From Syntrophaceae bacterium UBA6255 (GTDB lineage: Bacteria > Desulfobacterota > Syntrophia > Syntrophales > Smithellaceae): a stretch of 19,391 nucleotides of DNA. The translations under genes and the position numbers were made by a program. This document shows, one piece after another, positions 9,238-17,299 of the stretch. Positions within the stretch are counted from its first letter, which is position 1; each line of letters starts with the position of its first letter. Below the pieces are notes generated by a model, which was not told where the DNA came from, searched no databases, and worked only from the letters and a program-made list of their open reading frames with translations. The stretch covers positions 1 through 19,391 of the forward strand of contig DJVN01000007.1 of the NCBI GenBank assembly GCA_002441205.1, in the 5' to 3' direction.

Positions 9238-10032
9238 TTAAATACTTGATGTCTTGAGTAACGAAAAAATTACAAACGTAAAACTAAGGTCATATTTTTT
9301 CCAATGAACAACTTTTTCTCCAACATTCAGATCAAGAGGACCTGTAGGTGTTAGTCCAAACAAGCGAGCAGTTTCCAAGGCTTCTGTAATTTCTTCTCTG
9401 GTAAAAATATGTATAGGCATACCATACGCTATTTTGGCCTTTGTATCTATTTTAGTGTCAAAATAGTCAGTAGAAGTAATTAGGATTCCTCCTGGCTTTA
9501 GAATTCGAGCCATTTCGCGAAAGTAAGAAGTAAGATTAATACCGTGTTCAATAACGCTGAGGCATGTAACAACATCATACATTGATGAATTTAATCCGGA
9601 TTTAGTTATATCCAGTTGTTTGTAGATAATCGGTCCTTTTTTAATAGTATTTTGAAAAACAAGATTTCCTGCTTCAAGATTTCTATAGCCGTAAAGAAAA
9701 AGCCACGGTAGTATCATAGAATAAAGTTCTCCACCGGCATCAAAGATTCTAGCATCTTGTGCTGTCCTTTTTAGAATGAGATCCAGAGCGGCGAGACTAT
9801 CCCAGTTTTTGGGAGGGTCTTGCATAACCGGTAATCCCAACGAGTGGATTTGACTAATGGCATTATTGACTTCTTCTTGGTTTTTCAAAACAGCATTATA
9901 CCAGGGAGCATCAGGCACTCCATGGGGACCCGTGGCCTTATGTTGAATTAATAAAGACAAACGATAACCTAGATTTGAAGATTCAACCAGGGAACGAGAT
10001 TTTCTCAACAAAGCACGATATTGAATGCTCAT
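9238..10032 (-). CDS. Class I SAM-dependent methyltransferase
   Basis: A 264-residue protein with a Methyltransf_11-type core after a ~90-residue N-terminal extension. Motif I is ARIFDAGGE (94-102), a variant of the usual D-x-G-x-G loop. Motif IV lies in YDVVTCLSVIEHG (152-164) and motif V is ARILKPGG (175-182), followed by a strand and DYFDTK. It is likely to methylate a sugar hydroxyl or carboxylate, or the non-reducing chain end, using SAM. In ABC-exported O-antigens with a Wzt C-terminal domain, end methylation is a known chain-length stop signal, which makes this a candidate capping enzyme; that role is inferred from context only. The start is well supported by an AAGGA Shine-Dalgarno 7 nt before the ATG. 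It is 39 nt downstream of the fusion gene. Confidence 0.88.
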   Translation of the reverse strand: MSIQYRALLRKSRSLVESSNLGYRLSLLIQHKATGPHGVPDAPWYNAVLKNQEEVNNAISQIHSLGLPVMQDPPKNWDSLAALDLILKRTAQDARIFDAGGELYSMILPWLFLYGYRNLEAGNLVFQNTIKKGPIIYKQLDITKSGLNSSMYDVVTCLSVIEHGINLTSYFREMARILKPGGILITSTDYFDTKIDTKAKIAYGMPIHIFTREEITEALETARLFGLTPTGPLDLNVGEKVVHWKKYDLSFTFVIFSLLKTSSI

Positions 10033-10071
10033 AAGTTATCCTTCTTAAATATTAGGCAGCGTAAACTAATA

Positions 10072-12891
10072 TCAGTCATATTCGAGGTAATCGCGCGTTG
10101 ATGGGTTGAGACCGGGCGCCACTTGACGATAATACTCGCGTAATTGTTGGTATGGTGTCGGAAAATGGAGAAACATTAACAGGCTCAGTACAGAATCAAG
10201 AAAAAGGTACCTGAGAGTATTTAGTATTGGTACAAGGATGTTTTGCCTGTTCTTAAAATGATGTTGAATATTTCGTTTCCAGAGCGTTCTTAGATAATGC
10301 CAGGGTTGATTTCTGGTGATGAAACAGCAAGAACGATAATATGGATAGAAATTTTTCAAATCTTTTTTCAATTCATTTTTTCCCATACGGTGCAAGTAGC
10401 TTTCAAGAAATAAGAAACGTTGCGCTCTGATTGTCAATTTTTTTATATAAAAAGCAATTTTATGACTACGCATTGAAACCAGGTTATTAGAACCATGAAG
10501 TCTATAGCCACCAAGCGGTTTAGTGATTACACCGACCGGCGCATGACATATAGCGCTATATATAATTGGACAATCTGCGCAAATTTGCCATTCCTTTTCA
10601 GGCAGAGGAAATAATTTTTTAGCAATTTCCATCGTTACACTGAGGCCGGAAGTAGGGCTGAAGACCCAATTGAACCCGTGTTCTACAATATATTCAAACA
10701 CATTACCGCTCTGCAAAGATACCTTATTCATTTGGGAATAATTCTTGTTAGTTATTTTGATGCCTTTCTCATTTACTTCATAGAGCTCATTACATACCAA
10801 TCCCCAGGGAGCTTCTTTATACTTGTTAACTATATGGGCGACTTTTTCCGGATACCAAAAATCATCCGAATCAAGAAAACAGATTATGTCTCCACGAGCT
10901 TCCAGTATGCCGGCATTGAAAGCAGATGCCTGACCGCCGTTTTCTTTTAATATTATCCGGATCTTTCCTTCGTATTTTTTTAATACTTCTCTGGATTCGT
11001 CCGCTGAACCATCGTCAACAACGATAATTTCCATGTTCTTCCATGTTTGATTAAGCGCGCTTTCAATGGCTTCGGAAAGATAACGGCCATAATTGTAATT
11101 ACAAATCAATGCCGTAATGAGGGGGTTGTCGCTTAAATTTGGATTTTTTGAGTCGCCAAGGTCCGGATTGTGGTGAAGAAAGTTGGCTGATTGCCTGTCG
11201 ATACGAATCCAATGGTTCTGCTCAAATGAGTTAATCTGGTGATCATACTTATCACGGGCTACCCATAAAGCATTAATTCTTCCCCGGTGCAATAGCCATT
11301 TAATGCGATGATTAAATATTACCTTGGAATTTTCCAGCCATTTCTTCCAAAAACTGCAATCTCTGAAAATGGATATATACAATTCGCGTAGCAACTGTCG
11401 CAGCCATATTTTTCCCAGGAGAGATTTAATCTCGCAATGATGATAACGAACATAAAAATTATAGGGATCAAAACCGATTGTTTGAACACCGAATCCAAAT
11501 CTGAGTTTAAACAGATAATCGTTTGTTATACGGCCGGCCGGCATGAAGTGTTTTAAAACAAGGTCATCGGTGTACCAAAGATGCCAACCGGCAAGTCGAA
11601 GCGCATAACAAAGTTCATAATCTTCGCCGGATGACAATTTACCGGCGGTTCGACCGGTGAGCATCGGTTGGAAACCATTTTCAATAAGTTGTACCCACGC
11701 TTTTTTCCTTATCGTAAGGCCCGCACCCCAAAGATTTCCTCTTCGCCATGTAACATTGCCCGTCATGGCACCCTGTCCGCCGACAACAAAATTTGCGGCA
11801 TATTCTGAAAACCAATCCGGAGGATTTGTTTCAAACACTGCCTCGGTTTTTCCGCCACATGCTCCGACTTCAGGATGCTCTCTCATAATTTCTGAGACTA
11901 TTTTGATCCAGTTTGGAGCAAGCCAGTTATCGTCATCCACAAAACAGATCAATTCATATTGAGCTTCGGCAATACCTTTTTTACGGGCATAGCTTAATCC
12001 CGCTTGCGGTTCGCGGACAATGCGCAATGATGCGGGCGCATTGTCCGGCCAAAGGGTGCGGGCGACCGCAATCGTATCATCGGTTGATGCGTTATCAACA
12101 ACAATGACTTCCCAGGAAATCTCTTCAGGAACATTTTGTTCAACGAGATGTTTGAGTGTTTTGGGTAATTTTGCGGCGCTATTGTAACAGCAGACCACGA
12201 CACTGACGCTTAAAGGTTTATCTTCAGTTCTTGCATTAATAATTCCCCCCGATACAAATTTGTTTGTATGACCAATCCACTCCTTCAACCAATTTGTAAT
12301 AAAAGCAGCCTGCTTTTCCCGAATCGTTTCTGTAAAATGGACATGATCGCAGTACAGGTTGGTTCCGAGATTAAGCGTAAATGTGCATAAATCGATTATA
12401 GGAATTCCATTTTCATCCATCACGCAGTCAGCAACCCGATTATATTCGATACAGTCAGAGGCATAACGATAAAAGCCGACGCCTGAAGTGTTGTGTATCG
12501 CATCATCAAAAAGTGTCGTTCTGACCCAGATTAAATTTACTGAGGAGTTTCCAACTATTTTTACAATATTTCTGAGGTTATTCTTGTATTGATCGAGGGG
12601 TATCTGTATCTTGCCGGATATGGGATCGGTTTTAATATCATGAAGACCACAATTTAACAACAAGACGTCGGCGTCAATACCACCTCTCTGTACCTTTGCT
12701 TTCAAGAAAGACAAAACCATTGATGAATCACCGCCGCTATCTCCTTGGGGATTGTCAAGATTGAGCAACGCTTCTTCACTGGATTCCTTTCTGGAGTAAT
12801 CCATAGTGCCCTTCAAATACGTCTGAAGATATGGCCCATAATGAATGGAGATACTATCGCCAATCACATATAATTTTGGTATTGTCTTTAT
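10072..12891 (-). CDS. Three-domain protein: SGNH/GDSL-type hydrolase + GT2 + GT2
   Basis: A 939-residue protein from the chosen start (931 from the GTG at 12867). Numbering from the GTG: residues 1-200 are an SGNH hydrolase-like domain with GDSI (3-6, nucleophile Ser5), LLNCGLHDIK as block III with His in place of the usual Asn, and DHVHF (174-178) supplying catalytic Asp and His. Residues 218-500 are a GT2 domain (VSVVVCCYNS, VVDNASTDDT, FVDDDN 309-314, GEDYEL 414-419). Residues 582-840 are a second GT2 domain (ALICNYNYGRYLS, VVDDGSADES, FLDSDD 664-669). It could add two sugars and remove or transfer an acyl group. Starting at the GTG would cut beta strand 1 of the SGNH fold. The frame is open upstream to a TAA at 12909, and the ATA at 12891, which overlaps the previous stop as ATAA with GGA about 7 nt before it, restores the strand. 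CTG at 12903 is the other option. Confidence 0.85.
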   Translation of the reverse strand: MKTIPKLYVIGDSISIHYGPYLQTYLKGTMDYSRKESSEEALLNLDNPQGDSGGDSSMVLSFLKAKVQRGGIDADVLLLNCGLHDIKTDPISGKIQIPLDQYKNNLRNIVKIVGNSSVNLIWVRTTLFDDAIHNTSGVGFYRYASDCIEYNRVADCVMDENGIPIIDLCTFTLNLGTNLYCDHVHFTETIREKQAAFITNWLKEWIGHTNKFVSGGIINARTEDKPLSVSVVVCCYNSAAKLPKTLKHLVEQNVPEEISWEVIVVDNASTDDTIAVARTLWPDNAPASLRIVREPQAGLSYARKKGIAEAQYELICFVDDDNWLAPNWIKIVSEIMREHPEVGACGGKTEAVFETNPPDWFSEYAANFVVGGQGAMTGNVTWRRGNLWGAGLTIRKKAWVQLIENGFQPMLTGRTAGKLSSGEDYELCYALRLAGWHLWYTDDLVLKHFMPAGRITNDYLFKLRFGFGVQTIGFDPYNFYVRYHHCEIKSLLGKIWLRQLLRELYISIFRDCSFWKKWLENSKVIFNHRIKWLLHRGRINALWVARDKYDHQINSFEQNHWIRIDRQSANFLHHNPDLGDSKNPNLSDNPLITALICNYNYGRYLSEAIESALNQTWKNMEIIVVDDGSADESREVLKKYEGKIRIILKENGGQASAFNAGILEARGDIICFLDSDDFWYPEKVAHIVNKYKEAPWGLVCNELYEVNEKGIKITNKNYSQMNKVSLQSGNVFEYIVEHGFNWVFSPTSGLSVTMEIAKKLFPLPEKEWQICADCPIIYSAICHAPVGVITKPLGGYRLHGSNNLVSMRSHKIAFYIKKLTIRAQRFLFLESYLHRMGKNELKKDLKNFYPYYRSCCFITRNQPWHYLRTLWKRNIQHHFKNRQNILVPILNTLRYLFLDSVLSLLMFLHFPTPYQQLREYYRQVAPGLNPSTRDYLEYD

Positions 12892-13871
12892 TGTGTTTTC
12901 CAGAGTTTAACACCATCCGTGTCACTTAACCATGTATCAAAGAAACTTGAATTCTTCCCATAAGAATTGTCTATGATGGTAACCTCCTTATCCAATAGTA
13001 TGGAGAGAATACCCACGTGCAATCGTGTTGTATAGATGCTGGAATATCTGCTGATAAAATTAACTCCTTCATGGACGAGCTGTTTTCGGCAATGTTCATG
13101 AAAGTACCAATCGCTTAATTTCAATATCATGCGTGAAAGCGTTCGCAGTTTCGTATAGCGACCAAGCGTCTTTCCGAACTTCCATAACTTTCGATAGCGA
13201 AGCCAGTATAACGGATCTTTTTCCATGCTTGGCCAATCGTGTACATCTACTGTGTCCATCACTTCCTTTGGTAACAAAGGAGAATTTAAGGCTAGTTCCT
13301 TGTCCATTCTTTTGAGAAACAACGTGCCTTCACCACGGTGATGGACATGCTTCATGATTGTTGATTTTTTGATGAAAAAGGCCATATCCGGCACAAGCAT
13401 TATTTGATTATTGAAATTTATTTTGAGCAGATCAAACGAAAGGGTGTCGCGGGCGCATATCGTAAGGTTCGGATGTCGCGCCATGATTTCAGCGTCCTGT
13501 TGAACCAGATTGTTATTCTCATACCAATAGGTCACGGGCGTTATAATAATGGGGTTATTCTGAAAGCGCTGAATAATGCGCAATCGTTCGTCTTGAATAA
13601 ATCGCCACAAATCGCCGAAATTGCCGCCGCCTTGAAGTAGTATTAATGTATCATCCTTTATTCTCTCATAATCCCTATAACGATATCCTTCATTCAAACA
13701 TTTGTGATGTAATGTGCGGAGAAATTGTTTTTCCCCTTCCCAGATTAAAATGTCACCCACATTCAAATAGTATGGCAGGCCGAGCAATACATAATCCCTG
13801 TCGATTAAGTTTCCAAATTGTTTGGCAATCAGCCGCCGCAATTCCAGTGTTTTTTCATTACGAGTCATCAT
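12888..13871 (-). CDS. Polysaccharide pyruvyl transferase family protein
   Basis: A 327-residue protein of the polysaccharide pyruvyl transferase family (PF04230; EpsO/PssM-like). These enzymes move an enolpyruvyl group from PEP onto a sugar to form a pyruvate ketal, or in some members ligate other groups. Diagnostic segments: LNVGDILIWEGE (36-47), ILLQGGGNFGDLW (77-89), and a C-terminal TTRLHVGILSILL followed by DNSYGKNSSF, the conserved R-x-H-x-x-I block near the donor site. Length is normal. The ATG at 13871 is followed by a second ATG codon; no Shine-Dalgarno is evident and the gap to the radical SAM gene is only 21 nt, so coupling is likely. The stop codon overlaps the probable ATA start of the next gene. 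A pyruvylated sugar in the exported glycan is the simplest reading. Confidence 0.9.
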   Translation of the reverse strand: MMTRNEKTLELRRLIAKQFGNLIDRDYVLLGLPYYLNVGDILIWEGEKQFLRTLHHKCLNEGYRYRDYERIKDDTLILLQGGGNFGDLWRFIQDERLRIIQRFQNNPIIITPVTYWYENNNLVQQDAEIMARHPNLTICARDTLSFDLLKINFNNQIMLVPDMAFFIKKSTIMKHVHHRGEGTLFLKRMDKELALNSPLLPKEVMDTVDVHDWPSMEKDPLYWLRYRKLWKFGKTLGRYTKLRTLSRMILKLSDWYFHEHCRKQLVHEGVNFISRYSSIYTTRLHVGILSILLDKEVTIIDNSYGKNSSFFDTWLSDTDGVKLWKTQ

Positions 13872-13892
13872 TGATCGATAGTTCTATTGTGC

Positions 13893-14966
13893 CTATCTCA
13901 TTGATTTAAGTTTGCGAATTATGCGTGATATTTTTAAAAAATCTTTCATTTCATAGAATTGTTTTTCAGCCCAGGTCAGATATTTGTTTTCGTCGAAAAG
14001 TTTCCTTTCCAGGAATATTTTCATATCTTGTGTAAGCCATTCGGAACCATCATCGCAGAGCCGGTTTCGCATTTCTGCAAAGCGAGGCGTTGGGATTGAG
14101 GGAATGACTCCCAGAGTCATAAATGCATGTGCATTATAACAATGTGGTTCCGGACAATGGCAACCAAGAGGAATGAACTTTATCGGTCGTTCCGTATCTT
14201 CAAAAATATTTTGCAGGGATTTCCCACGATAACATTGTCTTAGTTCACCGGTCACCAGATTAAGTACACTCGACCAAAGACCAGCATAACAATATTCGTA
14301 TCGTTTTTCCCCAAAGACCCGCATTTTAAAATTAAACAGATCAGATTGAAATTTACCCCATATCGCTTTGTATTCCGTTTTTGTGTGTCGTGAAAGAATG
14401 GAAAGTGCCGGATTATTTTCATTGCGCGCGACAGTTACATGACATATTGCTCCAACCTTTTTCCTGCACAAAGAAATGGCATCGTCAATATGTGGTATCA
14501 TTTCGTCTGAGGGTGTTAATTCCAAAGAAATGGAACATCCCGCCTTTCTAATCTTTTGAACATTGTCAAAAAAAGCACCCAAAAGGTCTTTCCTCTGCAG
14601 CTCCAAGTAATGGAAAGAAAATTTAATAAGTAATCTGTTGAGGAAATCAGCCGGCAATTTTGTGATTTCATCGAAACGTTTGGTGATTGTTCCATTGGTT
14701 ACAACCATGACATAATGACCATTTTTTAAAATGCTGTAAATGATTTCTACAATTTCCGGAGGAAGAAGGGTTTCGCCATCGCCGCAAATATTTATAAGAC
14801 TAATGCCGCCAAGCCGTTGAACAGATAAAGCCATTCCGATCTGATCTGAACTATAACGAAAAGCCGGCAATTTTTGTCCCCAACTTTTATTGTGAGTGAT
14901 GTAACAATAGTCACATCTCAGGTTACAGGTCGTGAATGGAATGACGCAATCAATAAAACGTTTCAT
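13893..14966 (-). CDS. Radical SAM protein with SPASM-like C-terminal cysteine cluster
   Basis: A 357-residue radical SAM enzyme. The [4Fe-4S]/SAM motif is a CX3CX2C at Cys14, Cys18 and Cys21 (TTCNLRCDYCY). A glycine-rich SAM-binding segment follows at CGDGE (61-65), then VVTNGT (88-93). The C-terminal third has Cys226, Cys245, Cys269, Cys271 and Cys276, spaced like a SPASM/twitch auxiliary cluster domain (YCYAGLWSSVLNLVTGELRQ, then GCHCPEPHCYNAH). Such enzymes carry out radical dehydrogenation, epimerisation or crosslinking, or act in peptide maturation. No precursor peptide gene is seen nearby, and the neighbours are wzt and a pyruvyl transferase, so a carbohydrate or lipid-linked substrate is more likely; the reaction is unknown. 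No clear Shine-Dalgarno before the ATG; gap to wzt is 55 nt. Confidence 0.9.
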   Translation of the reverse strand: MKRFIDCVIPFTTCNLRCDYCYITHNKSWGQKLPAFRYSSDQIGMALSVQRLGGISLINICGDGETLLPPEIVEIIYSILKNGHYVMVVTNGTITKRFDEITKLPADFLNRLLIKFSFHYLELQRKDLLGAFFDNVQKIRKAGCSISLELTPSDEMIPHIDDAISLCRKKVGAICHVTVARNENNPALSILSRHTKTEYKAIWGKFQSDLFNFKMRVFGEKRYEYCYAGLWSSVLNLVTGELRQCYRGKSLQNIFEDTERPIKFIPLGCHCPEPHCYNAHAFMTLGVIPSIPTPRFAEMRNRLCDDGSEWLTQDMKIFLERKLFDENKYLTWAEKQFYEMKDFLKISRIIRKLKSMR

Positions 14967-15021
14967 TGAATGTAATTGACGAATTTGTCTGATGAAAGAC
15001 GGTTCTTAATTGCAAAAATTA

Positions 15022-16242
15022 TTATGTGGGTTCGAGGGAAATATTTGTTTTTCGCACAATACGGGCCCAGTGAACAAGATTTGAGGTTACGCGAAACTTT
15101 CCAAAGCCCTGAATTCGCACCAATCTAATATGCGTATCCTCATCTTCAACACTTATCACTAAAGAGTATTTTCCGGCGTTAAGGTCTATAGCGCCCAATC
15201 CGATTCTTACATGATAGATACCCGGCGAGACCGATCGGCTAAAGGATTCGCATCCGGGAGGCACAAAAAATATGACAGGGTCAAGTCCTTGGTCCATGAT
15301 TTGAACAGTGAAACGGGCCGTACGACATTTTGGATCTAACATTTGGACATCACATGTAACGTTTAACTCTTCTCCTTGATGAATGATTGCTTCGTCTTCG
15401 CTTTCCCATGACTTGTTCCTGGTATGCAATTGAATGTTCTCAATCACGGCGCCGCCGGTTCCTGCTACTGCAGTTTCCGACGGAAACTGAGAGAAATAGT
15501 TGTCAATTCCCTCCGATATTGACAACGTGTCACATTTTAAAATGCCTTTTTCCATCACAACGACCCTATTACAAAACTGTGAAACAAACTGCATGGAGTG
15601 AGAAACAAATACAACAGCTGCATCGTCTATAAGCTTGCGAACTGAATTCAAACATTTGATTTTAAATCCCATATCTCCAACGGCCAGGACCTCGTCCAGG
15701 AGTAATACGTCCGGCTGAATAAGTACTGCTGCTACTGCAAAGCCTAATCGCACCTGCATTCCCGAACTATAGCTTTGTACAGGTGAATCAATAAACTCCT
15801 TGATTTCCGCAAAATCTATGATCTCGTCAATTTTTTTATCAATCTCTCTTTCTGAAATACCAAGAACCGAGCCATTGACGTAAATGTTTTCCCGTCCGGT
15901 CAGAATGGGGTTGAAGCCTGCGCCCAGAGCGATCAGTGCTCCGACACGGCCGCGCATTTCGATCTTGCCCTTGTCCGGTTTAATCAGGCCGTTAAGCATC
16001 TTGAGTAGAGTGGTTTTGCCTGCGCCGTTGCGGCCAATCAGGCCCAGGCACTCACCTCGATTTACTTCAAAAGAAACATCGTTCACTGCCCAGAATTCTT
16101 CAGCGCGAAGTTGGTCATGTTTACCATAACGTCCCATAGCCTCACTGGTGATATCCTTGATGCCATACCACAACGATTTCTTCAGGCTACGGCAGAATTT
16201 TTTTGACACATTGTCAACTTTGATTAATACTTCGTCGTTCAT
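15022..16242 (-). CDS. wzt: Polysaccharide ABC exporter ATP-binding protein with C-terminal carbohydrate-binding-type domain
   Basis: A 406-residue ATPase of the Wzt/TagH type. Nucleotide-binding domain: Walker A GRNGAGKTT (70-78), signature YSSGMQ (158-163), Walker B VLLLDEVLAVGD (179-190), H-loop SHSM (214-217). The domain ends near residue 240. Residues about 255-395 form a beta-rich extension matching in size and position the Wzt C-terminal domain, which in E. coli O8/O9a binds the modified non-reducing end of the chain before export. It pairs with Wzm encoded 24 nt upstream. A protein limited to the ATPase domain, as in capsule or Klebsiella galactan systems, would be about 250 residues, so chain-end recognition is likely here. 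The ATG has no good Shine-Dalgarno; GGGAGG at the end of the permease gene is about 25 nt away, too far to count. Confidence 0.95.
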   Translation of the reverse strand: MNDEVLIKVDNVSKKFCRSLKKSLWYGIKDITSEAMGRYGKHDQLRAEEFWAVNDVSFEVNRGECLGLIGRNGAGKTTLLKMLNGLIKPDKGKIEMRGRVGALIALGAGFNPILTGRENIYVNGSVLGISEREIDKKIDEIIDFAEIKEFIDSPVQSYSSGMQVRLGFAVAAVLIQPDVLLLDEVLAVGDMGFKIKCLNSVRKLIDDAAVVFVSHSMQFVSQFCNRVVVMEKGILKCDTLSISEGIDNYFSQFPSETAVAGTGGAVIENIQLHTRNKSWESEDEAIIHQGEELNVTCDVQMLDPKCRTARFTVQIMDQGLDPVIFFVPPGCESFSRSVSPGIYHVRIGLGAIDLNAGKYSLVISVEDEDTHIRLVRIQGFGKFRVTSNLVHWARIVRKTNISLEPT

Positions 16243-16266
16243 ATTTCAGGAGATGCAATGAATATT

Positions 16267-17163
16267 TTAACCTCCCATTCGCTCTACGAGAATGGGCATT
16301 GCCAATCGGTAAAGAAGCCAGCCGGCAAACAGAAGAACCACTGTGACTATAAAAACGATCAATCCCGGCAGGACGTTACTTGCTGCACCGATTGCCAGCC
16401 ATTCACGTGTGGTAACAATAAGTGGACTGACCGGGTTCAATAATGTCAATTGTGCCAGAAAACCAGTAGTGGGCGGTGTATAAACTACGGGAGTAAATAA
16501 CATCCAGAAGGAAAGTACCATGCTTAGCGCTTGACCTATATCAGTATAAAGTATGCCAATGGGTGTAAGAATAACTCCAATCATTAAACCTAGACAAAAA
16601 ATGGCAAAGACTCCCAGCAATGCTAATGGTGCGGTAACTGGTGGTATAATTCCGTAATAAATAAATATTGCAATTAGTAAGACTAAGCGGATTACGAAAT
16701 TAAACAGCACTTCTAAGATGCCGGAAAGTAAAATGGCTTCACGTGGAAAGTTAATTTTTGCAAGCATTGACTTTGCAGACGTCACGGTTTTAATCGGACT
16801 ATTGATTGCGTCAGCAAAAACTTGCCACAAAAGAGTGCCAATCATAACATAGGCTGGGTAGGGAATGGGTAAATTGCCAACATTCAGAATTCCGCTCCGA
16901 TTAAGTATAACAAAAGTGAACGTAGCGACTATAGGAGGAAGAAAAGCCCAAAAATAACCAAGAAAACTTTGCCTGTAGCGAGCACTAAAGTCGCGAATAA
17001 AAAGTCGCCATGCCAATTCACGGGAAGAAAATAAATCGCGAAACATCTCACGAAGCAGCTTCCTCGGATTGCGTAACGCTGAATCCGGTGTATAAACCGA
17101 GATACGATTTTTTGAACATGGTTTCTCAGTCGGAACAGAGTTGTTTTTAAGTGATGAGTTCAA
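16267..17163 (-). CDS. wzm: Polysaccharide ABC exporter permease
   Basis: A 298-residue inner-membrane permease of the ABC-2 type, partner of Wzt. After a polar N-terminus comes the family hallmark VYTPDSALRNPRKLL, then REMFRDLFSSRELAWRLFIR and YRQSFLGYFWAFLPP, followed by about six hydrophobic helices to the end. It moves undecaprenyl-diphosphate-linked glycan across the inner membrane. The frame is open from a TTG at 17244, which would give 325 residues, but no ATG or GTG occurs before residue ~67 of that frame. I chose the TTG at 17163 because GGA stands 7 nt upstream and the length then fits the family. The start is uncertain. With it, the gap to the regulator gene is 136 nt; with the farther TTG it is 55 nt. 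Confidence 0.92.
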   Translation of the reverse strand: MNSSLKNNSVPTEKPCSKNRISVYTPDSALRNPRKLLREMFRDLFSSRELAWRLFIRDFSARYRQSFLGYFWAFLPPIVATFTFVILNRSGILNVGNLPIPYPAYVMIGTLLWQVFADAINSPIKTVTSAKSMLAKINFPREAILLSGILEVLFNFVIRLVLLIAIFIYYGIIPPVTAPLALLGVFAIFCLGLMIGVILTPIGILYTDIGQALSMVLSFWMLFTPVVYTPPTTGFLAQLTLLNPVSPLIVTTREWLAIGAASNVLPGLIVFIVTVVLLFAGWLLYRLAMPILVERMGG

Positions 17164-17299
17164 TTTTATATCCGCAGTTGTTTTATAGATGAGGTGCTGA
17201 CTTATCCTTGATTCAGCTCCGCCCCGTGAGTTACATTTCGTCAATGCAACACAAGAGGCAAATAAATGAAAATCAACATATTACAGCAAAGGAAGGTTT

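Noticed and set aside
14978..14989. Near-palindrome GACGAATTTGTC in front of the radical SAM gene, possible operator
   Set aside because: One mismatch, A+T-rich core, no nearby promoter hexamers; could easily be chance.
16258..16443. Plus-strand open frame with AGGAG before its ATG, inside wzm
   Set aside because: It is antisense to the conserved end of the permease, and its product has no recognisable features.
17240..17285. A 12-codon hydrophobic leader peptide frame between regulator and permease on the minus strand
   Set aside because: No Shine-Dalgarno, no codon run suggesting attenuation and no terminator/antiterminator pair.
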